Source: Phlyctochytrium arcticum
Lineage: Eukaryota; Chytridiomycota; Chytridiomycetes; Chytridiales; Chytridiaceae
NCBI GenBank assembly: GCA_025602905.1
Contig: JAHLKI010000034.1
Coordinates: forward strand, 182,335 to 246,334
DNA: 64,000 bases
Reading direction: 5' to 3'
Shown here: one piece after another, positions 53,626 through 62,093 of the stretch
Layout: each line of letters opens with the position of its first letter
How positions within the stretch are numbered: the first letter of the stretch is position 1
Made by a program: the position numbers and the translations under genes
Notes under the pieces: generated by a model
Database searches by the model: none
Seen by the model: the letters and a program-made list of their open reading frames with translations, nothing else
Told to the model about the DNA's origin: nothing

Positions 53626-53743
53626 GAGTACTCAAACGGGAATGTTGCAACCGGGGTGGGAACTTTTTCCAGCCTCTCGTGAGTTCGCGTGGCAAGTCCA
53701 GTTTTGTCTTTGCGCAAAGGTTGCTGAGGATACGTCCAAATGT

Positions 53744-53750
53744 TATAAAA
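53744..53750 (+). promoter_or_regulatory. TATA box of the I9 inhibitor gene
   Basis: TATAAAA, about 110 nt before the open I9 reading frame. Transcription should start near 53775. Confidence 0.5.
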
Positions 53751-53813
53751 GGACGGGCACCGGGTGACCTCCCTTGCATATCAGCATCTCGCAACCTCTT
53801 CTCTACTCAGTAG

Positions 53814-54470
53814 CATCTGCGCTTTCTCAAACCTTCCATCACATCTCATCTTCCCACAGCAGCAGACGTTTCCGGCACTGATGCCGTTCGCATCCCAGAA
53901 CTCCAAGATCTCAAGATCGGCGTCAACTCTGGCACCTTACTCCAATCCCCCACCGTCCCTTACGTTGCCCCCGCGGCCATCAGCCGTCGCGACAATGAAA
54001 TCAACATCCCCGAAGTTCAAACCTACGTCGTCACCTTCAGCAAAGACCTTTCCGCTACCGAGGCTGCTACCATCGAGTCTCAGATCAACACCCGCGGCAA
54101 GTTCGTCGACCGTCTCTCCCTCATCAATGGCGCCGTTGTCCGATGGAACATGAACGAGATCGATGCTCTCAAAAACATGGCTGGCGTTGCTACTGTTGAG
54201 AAGGACAGCGAGGTATCCACCAAGTCCCGCCGCGACAACGAAATGTACATCCCTGAAGTTCAAACCTACATCATCACCTTCAACAAGGACCTTTCCGCTA
54301 CCGAGGCTGCCACCATCGAGTCTCAGATCAACACCCGCGGCAAGTTCGTCGACCGTCTCTCTCTCATCAATGGCGCCGTTGTCCGATGGAACATGAACGA
54401 GATCGACGCCCTCAAGAAGGCTGGCGTTGCTACCGTTGAGAAGGATACCGAAGTCACTACCAAGAACTAA
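53814..54470 (+). CDS. Tandem peptidase-inhibitor I9-domain protein, 5' end unresolved
   Basis: An open frame with two inhibitor-I9 (subtilisin propeptide-like) domains. Domain 1 runs from QTYVVTFSKDLSATEAATIE through GKFVDRLSLINGAVV to GVATVEKDSEV; domain 2 repeats the same order starting QTYIITFNKDLS and ends VEKDTEVTTKN. Stand-alone I9 proteins (yeast Pbi2, Pleurotus POIA1) are small cytosolic inhibitors of subtilisin-like proteases. The two units are nearly identical at DNA level over roughly 200 bp, so the duplication is recent. The start is a problem: after the in-frame TAG at 53811 there is no ATG before the middle of domain 1. The first ATG of the presumed transcript (53881) is in another frame. 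An intron with an unusual start exon, a sequence error or a broken 5' end would explain this. A CAG acceptor-like site lies at 53857-53859. Confidence 0.7.
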   Translation, partial: HLRFLKPSITSHLPTAADVSGTDAVRIPELQDLKIGVNSGTLLQSPTVPYVAPAAISRRDNEINIPEVQTYVVTFSKDLSATEAATIESQINTRGKFVDRLSLINGAVVRWNMNEIDALKNMAGVATVEKDSEVSTKSRRDNEMYIPEVQTYIITFNKDLSATEAATIESQINTRGKFVDRLSLINGAVVRWNMNEIDALKKAGVATVEKDTEVTTKN

Positions 54471-55858
54471 ATGCTAGTTTTCATTTCCCCAACACTTTTC
54501 TTTTACCAAGTAGAACTTCTAAATTTGTTTCACACACACACTTAGCAACTTAATTATTTATGCGTCCTTATATTTAATACACTTTATCTTTTTAACAATG
54601 CGACCTTGTTTTCATCAATGCGTTTATTCTTATCTGGCTATTTGATTCTTACTCTGATCACATCCTTCTTAGGAGATCGATGCCCCTATCTAAACAGCGT
54701 ATCGTGGGTAGACACAATATGATGGCAGCGATGGAAACCCGCGCTGGAAATTAACGGTGCATGGCTACAATGGCAACTTCGCAAATGTAGCAGGTCCAGT
54801 AGAAAGTCATTCAGTTCGCATGACTGACTACCTCGGGTGGGAAAATATTGACGGGTCAATCGAATGGCACAACAGGGAATGCAACAGGGTATCCCGACAG
54901 TTTTTGAAGCGTACTTTGAGACATTTCCCTTCGTAAACATGCCTGGCAGAGTTGTTGCCCTTGTCTGAACGAGCAACATAAACGTGGGACCACATAGAGG
55001 ATATCTTTCATTTTGAAAATGGACGAAAAAACAGCTTCAGCTTTACCGGCAATCCTAACAAATTCAAAATTAATCGAGACTATTCGAAAATGCAGAATAA
55101 TAAGAGATCATTGATGGGTATACAATCTATCCTGACATGATCAAGTTACTAATTAGAGCAGATCGGTCAATAGAGTTCTTGATATCCAGACTGGCAAAAA
55201 GGGTCATGTTCTTGGCGGTAAAATTTATTTTGTGAGACTGCTTTTTCCACAGAAAAGACTGGGTTTGAAAGGAGTTCCTTATTCGGGACGTACATTTCTC
55301 TTCTTTCTTACCATCCAGGAAACACTTAGGAGATGATATCCGTTACAGGATTCGATTCAACTTGTAAAATGCGTATGATAATTGCTTGCTGGCTTTTCTG
55401 TGATTATCTTCCTTCTTTGCTACTCTGCGGGAAACACCTACGACATGCAATCTATGACAGACCAAGCATGCATGGATGCAAATTCCACTGCCCTATTCAT
55501 CTTACACTTTCTCGAAATATTTACTCTTATTACTTCACTTCTTCATGTTACAATACACATGAAGTCTGTTTCTACACCCCTCATACGGGCGGCAACGCCG
55601 CCCCTCTGGGGGATCTGGTATTATATAGTTTGCCTTTTGGCCGTACCATTTCCCTCTTCGCTGACGAAAAAATACACCAGAGCTTTATCCCCGAAGGCGC
55701 AACGGGGCCTTTGTAATTGAAATATACAGATCTCCTTCATCAATCAAGGGCATGGGCTTCTGTGCTGACACATTTATAATAAACCGCGGTTTTCGGGAAT
55801 GGACCAACATGCCTGGCCAGCCCGAGAGTTCTTTGAGAGTTCATACTCATCGTCGTCA
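54471..55858. other. Intergenic, no gene recognised
   Basis: The 3' flank of the I9 gene and the start of segmental unit B (a block at about 55740-55840 matches 49390-49440 and 59510-59620: GGACCAACATGCCTGGCCAG). Overlapping plus-strand frames at 55333-55720 are unsupported. Confidence 0.4.
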
Positions 55859-56494
55859 TTATCGTAAGTATCGTGGTCGGGAAAGAACCCCAGGGCGTCG
55901 GCCATAATTGTTCATGTCCTCTCTGGATTCATGTCGCCCGAACAACAATACCCAGACTATGCCAAGAAGAAAAAAAGCAGCGAAGAACTTTGTGTCGGAC
56001 GATGCTGATGAGTCCCTCCCAACCGAAACAGGCTTCGACTCCCGGTGAATATTTTTCTGCCTGACCGAATTTGTGTTGAACAATGATGATGAGTCGCTCT
56101 CAGGATGAATCCTATTATCAGACTCCGATGAGTCGCTCTCAACCATATAGGGACCAATAATTTCTCCCAACTCCCCACCAAAGTTTGTCTGTCCATACAC
56201 TTCCACCCAAGGATACTTCTTCGCCCACGCCTTCATATACAACTCCAATTGCTGGATAACCTTGTTGCCCGCCCTATTCCTCGCCTTGCAGGCCGTGGGT
56301 CCTGTCTGGTCATTCCTCGCCTTGACCGCTACGACGAGGAATTTATCTCGATTCCCATTGGCGAATACGAGGAGGTCGCCGACACCCTTGTCTGGACGGA
56401 AGGGGACAACGTTCCACTCATCCGTAATGAAGACGGGGAAATTTGCGGGTGGGTTCCTCCTCATTTGCCTTTTGAGATCTTCCTCGGAAGCCAT
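55859..56494 (-). CDS. PD-(D/E)XK-nuclease-like tail-anchored protein, family copy 1
   Basis: A 211-aa intact frame. Core: FPVFITDEWNVVPFRPDKGVGDLLVFANGNRDKFLVVAVKAR, then a helix with RNKVIQQLELYMKAWAKKYP and the strand VYGQTNFGGELGEIIGPY. In relatives the core reads GDLVF-x9-LVVEVKA, spacing Asp and Glu-x-Lys as in PD-(D/E)XK nucleases, with a following Gln-containing helix. Here the catalytic Glu is Ala (VVAVKAR) and one residue is inserted after GDL, so nuclease activity is doubtful. A Ser-rich linker leads to a membrane helix (FFAAFFLLGIVWVLLF) and a short basic tail, the layout of a tail-anchored protein. Upstream it keeps the family acceptor site (CAG before TTTTCAACAATCG) but has no first exon of its own. 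Confidence 0.6.
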   Translation of the reverse strand: MASEEDLKRQMRRNPPANFPVFITDEWNVVPFRPDKGVGDLLVFANGNRDKFLVVAVKARNDQTGPTACKARNRAGNKVIQQLELYMKAWAKKYPWVEVYGQTNFGGELGEIIGPYMVESDSSESDNRIHPESDSSSLFNTNSVRQKNIHRESKPVSVGRDSSASSDTKFFAAFFLLGIVWVLLFGRHESREDMNNYGRRPGVLSRPRYLR

Positions 56495-56599
56495 TGTTTT
56501 GTATGCCGTCGATTGTTGAAAACTGCTATACCGTGTACCAGGGCGGGAGTTAGCAACTAAGTTTTTCTGCCTGACCGAATTTGTGTGGAACGATGATGA

Positions 56600-56998
56600 T
56601 CAGTCGCTCTCAGGGAAAGTTCTACCCCCATACTTTGAGACGCTCTCAACTGAATAGGGACCCTCATTCCCCAGCCACTTCCCACCAAAGTATGTCATCC
56701 CATACACTTTCGCCCCAGGATACTTCTCCGCCCACGCCTTCATGTATCTCTCCAGTTGTTTGCCAGCCTTCTTCCGCGCCCTAGTCCTCGCCGCGCGAGC
56801 CGTGGGGCCTGTCCGGTCACTGCACGCCTTGATTTCTAGGACGAGGTATTCACTTTGGTCCTCATTGGCGAATACGAGGTCGCCGACACCCAAATGTGAA
56901 CGCCCGGGGACAACTTCCCATTCATCCGTAATAAATTTGGGGAAATTGGGGAGTGGGGTCCTCCTTATTAGCGATTTGTGCTCTTTCTCGGTAGCCAT
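56600..56998 (-). CDS. PD-(D/E)XK-nuclease-like protein, family copy 2 (no membrane tail)
   Basis: A 132-aa frame: PNFPKFITDEWEVVPGRS, LGVGDLVFANEDQSEYLVLEIKA, then RTRARKKAGKQLERYMKAWAEKYPG and VYGMTYFGGKWLGNEGPY. The Asp in GDLVF and the Glu-x-Lys (LEIKA) are both kept, so this copy retains the putative active site. It stops shortly after the core (GRTFPESD), losing the Ser-rich linker and membrane helix that copy 1 has, so it would be soluble. Conserved splice sites upstream (acceptor before 57018, donor after 57101, an 82-nt intron) point to a first exon at 57101-57282, but that exon has a frameshift. ATG 56998 gives the intact domain. Confidence 0.6.
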   Translation of the reverse strand: MATEKEHKSLIRRTPLPNFPKFITDEWEVVPGRSHLGVGDLVFANEDQSEYLVLEIKACSDRTGPTARAARTRARKKAGKQLERYMKAWAEKYPGAKVYGMTYFGGKWLGNEGPYSVESVSKYGGRTFPESD

Positions 56999-57100
56999 GT
57001 GCCGCCGATTATTGAAAACTGTTATACTCTGTACGATGGAAGGAGTTAGCAGCTATACCTGCAAGGGAGCCGAACATTGGACGGTATATATAGGACTTAC

Positions 57101-57282
57101 CCAGAATCCGACTATGAAGAACAAGGAAAGAAGAGCAAGCTTGGAAACGTTTTTACGATCAAGGAGCCTGCCGGAGCTGCTGCTGCTGAGCCGCTCGGAG
57201 CAACACGGAGCAAACGGGGCATTTTGACGCTTGCAAACAGTGCTGACGGGATATTTTTAGAGTACCTTGATTTTTGGTACAT
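57101..57282 (-). other. Candidate first exon of the nuclease-like family (unit B)
   Basis: From ATG 57282 it encodes MYQKSRYS...LLRVAPSGSAAA, closely matching the block at 60976-61192 in unit C, and ends at a GTAAGT donor. Compared with unit C there is one extra base in the TTCTTTCC run, which puts a TAG in frame before the donor. It is immediately followed by the copy 2 acceptor. It may instead be 5' UTR. Confidence 0.45.
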
Positions 57283-57497
57283 TTTGCTAGACACTAGATG
57301 AGTTGTCAAAGCAAAAGGCGTAATGACACCAATCGCATCAGGTTCTGTACTGTGAAGAAAACCACAAACTCATCATCAATTTTTTCCTGATGCGTTTTTG
57401 TCCCAAATTTGAATGGTTCATAATTCGAGATCTTTGATGTCCACTTTCATTTTTGGTTTAACTCTATTTAACCCATCACAAAATTCGCTTTGACTTC

Positions 57498-57816
57498 AGG
57501 GTCCTCACAACCACTAATTGGCGGCTCGGCGATGTGGCATGTGGCACAGCCATCGTTTGTGAGTGAGCTTGGAGCGTGTTCAACACACAATTTTATGACA
57601 AGAAGGAAGTTGAATTTCTCAACAATACGTGTGAGACTGGCATAATGAAAAAGGTTGGGGCAATGGAGTTGATGATTGAGAACTGGAATTGTGGGATTCC
57701 AATCAAAAAGCATTGAGATCTAGTGCTCTACACAACTAAGCAATGAGTCATACCACTGTTGGAAATCTGCAGTGGTTTTTGAAAATGCAAATCACGAGGG
57801 GGGTTGTGAGGACCCT
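57498..57816. mobile_element. 319-bp MITE-like element with 15-bp TIRs
   Basis: Ends are AGGGTCCTCACAACC and its exact reverse complement GGTTGTGAGGACCCT. It is flanked by GCTTTGACTTC on both sides (57487-57497 and 57817-57827), an 11-bp target duplication. The paralogous unit C near 61383-61400 shows the empty site with one copy (ACTTTGACTTCTCG). There is no internal ORF. An 8-11-bp duplication is typical of Mutator-like elements, so a non-autonomous MULE is the likely class. Confidence 0.9.
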
Positions 57817-57827
57817 GCTTTGACTTC

Positions 57828-58529
57828 TCGTTCCGGTTTTATACAAATTCTGTACTCGGATTTACAAATTTTAGAGTTGTTTTTATTCATCGGAGGGTAG
57901 AATTGCAGGAATGATGATGATTCTTTCCCCTCTTGGGTGGGAATGATGATATGGCGAACGCTATGCCCAAGTATGTTTCCCACTTTTATAAAATGCTCGT
58001 GGCATTTACTTAGAGCCGGAGATGCTACTTTTCCTCATAATGAATATGTAGTGTCATGGGTGCGTTTGCGAGATGTCTGTGAGGTGAGAGAGGATATATT
58101 GTCGAGTCCAAGCTGTTGTAATATCAGTAGTGGAGATCACTGTAGGATGGATGACTTATGGGGTTCGTATCTTTTGGTACTCGGATCTGGCTGTGTGTTC
58201 TGTTATCAGGTAAAGGTCTTAAGTTCTCAACCAGCTTATCCTCCCTAGCGGAGTTCCTAGTACATGTTTTTACCTCTTGCACCAGGATCTCGAATGGTCC
58301 CCTCATTGACCGAATTCATAACACAAGCGATATTTTATTCTTGGCGGAAAATATAGGGTTTAGTCCTTTTTGAACAAAAATGGTAGATATAACTGGACAA
58401 TGTCAGTACATAAGTCCGACTCGTGTAGCAGGAGAATACATATAGATATAGAGCAGAGATAAGCGGACACCGGGGGGGTTTTTTTTTTACAAATCTGCTT
58501 CATACAAAACATTTCCCACGCTCGCGCAG
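57828..58529. repeat. Segmental repeat R, copy B
   Basis: Colinear with 61388-62080: TCTCGTTCCGGTTTTATACA, GAATTGCAGGAATGATGATG, CTCTTGGGTGGGAATGA, CGCTCGTGGCATTTACTTAGA, and the shared end TTCCCACGCTCGCGCAG. The right part holds an extra piece not seen in copy C. Confidence 0.8.
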
Positions 58530-59609
58530 CAGCGTAAGAAATGGTCCAACGAAAAATCATAAACGGGAACACTACAGTATGGGGGACCCGGAAACAAAAG
58601 TGTGGGATGGAGGAATGTAAGGGGGTTAAGTATGCGGATTTTTACGCTCGGCTTTTGCTTTTTATGATGAGATTGATGTGCATACCTGGTGAATACTTAG
58701 AATCCTCAATATATGAGCATGGTCCTCCTATGAAAAAGTAGTGCCCATTCAGGGTCTTACCAGACTGTTGGTTTCCTGCAGCAAATCCAGGCAAATCCTG
58801 CTTGCTTTTGGCCTGCTCTTGCCCAAGCAGGAAACGTAACAAAAGCTGGGCAAGAAAGGCAAAGGAACAAATAAAGCAAGTAAGACCAAGCATAACAGTT
58901 ACGGCATTGCATGCAATTCCCATGCTTTCTTTTCCTGTCTTCCTGCTCTACTGCTTTATTGCTTGGCCTGCATCTTTTACCTTTCCTGCTGCCTTTCCTG
59001 CCTGGCTTTGTCCTGCACCTTTTGATTACTTTTGCTGTTCACCTTTCATGTCTTGCGGTTTTTCGCTTTTCCTTCATTGACTGTGCTTCCACTCTTTATT
59101 TTGTTATTATGTTTGCGTGCATCTTCCCTCTTTATCTTACCATTTTCAAACAACACTTATGACATGACATTCGATACGGACCACATATAACGAAATCTCC
59201 CTCGCTTCACCAGGATTCTTTTGCTTAGATTTCCTTCCTACGAAACTTGTATTCCCCCACCTCACCTTATGTTTATGTATATCATGAATGTTGGGTATTC
59301 TTCTTTCCTATGCTGTCCTTTGTTCCTTCCTTATCCACCCCTTTCGCGTCTCAAGGTGCGCCGTCCTTGCTGTGAAATGACAGTAGCTACATTCAGGCAG
59401 AACATGTGGTGCATTTGGACTTTTTCAGTTTCTTCTCAAGATGTCTTTTTCACTATAGCTCTGGTGAAGGCTTTGCACGATGTCATTAAAATACAGGTAG
59501 ATGTCCTTCATCAATCAAGGGCAAGAGTAAAAGCGCTCTTTTGACACAAATGTAATGAACGCCTTTTCGGGTATGGACCAACATGCCTGGCCAGCCCAAG
59601 AGTTCATAC
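58530..59609. other. Non-coding, duplicated DNA
   Basis: Pyrimidine-rich stretches and the block shared with 51.4-51.6 kb (TTTCCTGCAGCAAATCC, CCAAGCAGGAAACG). Frames at 58802-59162 are hydrophobic only because of the T-rich composition. No gene is called. Confidence 0.4.
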
Positions 59610-60276
59610 TCAATAACGGTGTCGGGACATTGTCGTCGGCGGCCCACCCACCCTGCGCCGGCCACAATCGTCTCTGTCCTTTTCGGGTTCTTGTCCTCCG
59701 AGCCACCATGCTCCGGCCGCGGCAAGAAGCCTGCCTGCTACAATAGCAGCCCCCAACTTTGTGTTGAACGATGATGATGATGATAAAACAGGTTCCGACT
59801 CCCGGCGAAGGTTTTTCTGCCTGACCGAATTTGTGTTGAACGATGCTGATGACGAGTTGCTCTGAAGTCCTGACTGAGCAACAATCCTACCCCAATACTC
59901 CGGTGAGTCGCTCATAACCAAATAGGACCGATAATCTCCCCCAACTCCCCACCAAAATTTGTCTGTCCATACACATCCGCCTCAGGGTGTATCCTCGTCC
60001 ATGCTTCCATATACACATGCAATTGATCGCCAACCTTCTTCCGCGCCCCAGTCCTCGCCGCGGAGGCCGTGCGCCCTGTTCGGTTATTCCTCGCCTTGAC
60101 TTCTACCACGAGGAGCTTGACCCGATGCCGATCCCAATCCCAACTGCCGAATACGAGGGCGCTGACACCCAAATCAGAACGCCCGGGGACAACTTCCCAT
60201 TCATCCGTAATAAATTTGGGGAAATTGGGGGGTGGGTTCATCCGCATATCCAGTTTGAGCTCGTCCTCGGAAGCCA
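59610..60276 (-). pseudogene. PD-(D/E)XK-nuclease-like family copy 3, frameshifted
   Basis: ATG at 60276 (MASEDELKLDM) opens the family domain: PNFPKFITDEWEVVPGRSDL, KLLVVEVKAR, ARKKVGDQLHVYMEAW, VYGQTNFGGELGEIIGP. The motif Asp is lost (GVSALVF for GVGDLVF), while Glu-x-Lys remains. Near 59926 one G is missing compared with copy 4 (ATAGGACC against ATAGGGACC), which stops the frame at 59912. The tail continues in the next frame: a Ser-rich linker (SSSSSFNTKLG), a membrane helix (AAIVAGRLLAAAGAWWL) and a charged end. It is broken, or a truncated soluble protein. Confidence 0.7.
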
Positions 60277-60861
60277 TTGTTTTGTGGTCGGTGGCCCACC
60301 AACTTTGCGCCGTCGTCGGCGGCCCACCAACCCTGCGCCGGCCATTATCGTCATTATCCTCTTCGGGTTCTTGTCCTCCGTACCACCATACCCAGGCCGC
60401 GGCAAGAAGGACCCCTGCTACAACAGCAGCCTCCAAACTTGTGTTGAACGATGATGATGAATTGTAGCTCTGAGGAACACTCCTACCCCCATACTTCGGT
60501 GAGGCGCTCTCAACCAAATAGGGACCAATAATCTCCCCCAACTCCCCACCAAAGTTTGTCTGCCCATACACTTCCGCCTCAGGATGTTTCCTCGCCCACG
60601 TCTTCATGTGTCTCTCCAGTTGTTGGCCAACCTTCTTCCGCGCCCGAGTCCTCGCCGCGCGGGCCGTGGGCCCTGTCCCCTCATGCCTCGCCTTGACCTC
60701 CACGACGAGGAATTTATTTCGATCCCAATTTGAGAAAACCAGGTCGCCGACACCCAGATCTGAACGCCCGGCACAACTTGCCACTCCTCTGCATCTAAGA
60801 AGGGGAACCTGGCGGGTCGGTTTTCCTTCATATCCGATTTGAGCTGGTCCTCGGTAGCCAT
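60277..60861 (-). pseudogene. PD-(D/E)XK-nuclease-like family copy 4, frameshifted, reads into copy 3
   Basis: Starts at ATG 60861 (MATEDQLKSDMKENRP...EEWQVVPG). A one-base loss near 60769 (CCCGGCACA for CCCGGGGACA on the plus strand) shifts the frame. The rest of the domain is intact in the neighbouring frame: RSDLGVGDLVFSNWDRNKFL, VVEVKARH, RKKVGQQLERHMKTWARKHP, VYGQTNFGGELGEIIGPYLV. A Ser-rich linker, membrane helix (AAVVAGVLLAAAWVWWYGG) and charged tail follow. There is no stop at the end: the frame runs on into the ATG of copy 3. The putative active site (Asp, Glu-x-Lys) is complete apart from the frameshift. Upstream splice sites (acceptor before 60887, donor after 60976, an 88-nt intron) join in phase to the block at 60976-61192. 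Confidence 0.7.
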
Positions 60862-60975
60862 ATTTGTATACCGCCGATTGTTGAAAACTGTTATAGTGTG
60901 TGCGAGGAAAAGGGCGGGAGTTAATAACTAGCCACGCAACGTAGCCGAAAGTAGGACGGTATATATCGTACTTAC

Positions 60976-61192
60976 CCAGAACTTGGACAGTGACGAACAA
61001 GGAATAAGAGCAAGCTTGAAAACTTTTTTCGTAAAGTCCTCCGGAGCCGGAGCAGCCGGAGCTGCTTGCTGTTGCTGCTGCTGAGCCGCTCGGAGCAACT
61101 CGGAGCAACTCGGAGCAAACCGGGCATTTTGACGCTGGTAAAACAGTGCTGAGGGGATGTTTATATATAGAATACCTCGATTTCTGGTACAA
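60976..61192 (-). other. Candidate first exon of the nuclease-like family (unit C)
   Basis: An open block encoding LYQKSRYS...CSELLRVAPSGSAAAT...FVTVQVL, ending at a GTAAGT donor whose phase fits the acceptor before copy 4. It parallels 57101-57282 in unit B, but the ATG there is TTG here (61192), so the start is lost. The exon could have added about 70 residues to the ancestral protein. Confidence 0.4.
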
Positions 61193-61387
61193 TTGCTGGC
61201 GCTAGATCCGTTGTTGAAGCAAAAGGCGTAAAAATCACACCAGTTCGCATCAGGTTTTATATTGTGAAGAAACCCAGAATCTCATCATCAGTTTATGAGT
61301 TTATTTCAACTTTCAAAATGCAATCCGAGTTTCTTTCATGTATACTTTCGTTTTTTGGTTAACTCATTTAAACCATCACAAAACTAA

Positions 61388-62080
61388 CTTTGACTTCTCG
61401 TTCCGGTTTTATACAAATTTTGTACATATTTCGAGTTGTTCTTATTTATCGGACCGTAGAATTGCAGGAATGATGATGGTTCTTCTAGTGGTTCTTTGCC
61501 CTCTTGGGTGGGAATGAAAATATGGTAAACTCTATACTCAAGTATGTTTCCCAGTTCTATAAAACGCTCGTGGCATTTACTTAGAATCGGAGATGTTGCT
61601 TTTCTTCATCATGAGATATGCGTACGTGTGAGAGAGAGGATATGGCGTCGAATCCAAGAGAACTAACATTCTTGAGTGGAAAATATAGATTTTCGTCTTT
61701 TTTGATCAAAAATGGTATATATAACTGGGAACGGCGGCGTGAGCAGCCAAATAGAAATGTCTCAGTATATGTATAGTTCCAACTCGTGCGCAGGAGGAGA
61801 CATACCATACATCTTACTCCCCGCTTTGATCTTGTCTATTCCTCCCTCTCGTATGTTCCTACAAACGATTTTCGCAGATCCACTCATAAACGCTGATATA
61901 CACTCAACTTAGCTAAAATAATCATTATGGGGGCAAGACAAAAAAAGGTGTTATGTTTTCCATCAATCTGGGATTTCAAGCTTTGATATAGCGACAATCT
62001 CTGACTGCGTTTTCCTTTTTATGCCGTGTTTTTTGTTTTACAAATTTCCTTCATACAAAAAAGTTCCCACGCTCGCGCAG
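61388..62080. repeat. Segmental repeat R, copy C
   Basis: The most complete copy: TTTGACTTCTCGTTCCGG at the left, then GAATTGCAGGAATGATGATG, CTCTTGGGTGGGAATGA, GCTCGTGGCATTTACTTAGA, CTTGAGTGGAAAATATAG, CTAAAATAATCAT, and TTCCCACGCTCGCGCAG at the right. The Ty3 pol fragment begins 13 bp beyond the right end. Confidence 0.8.
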
Positions 62081-62093
62081 CAGTGCAATCCTC

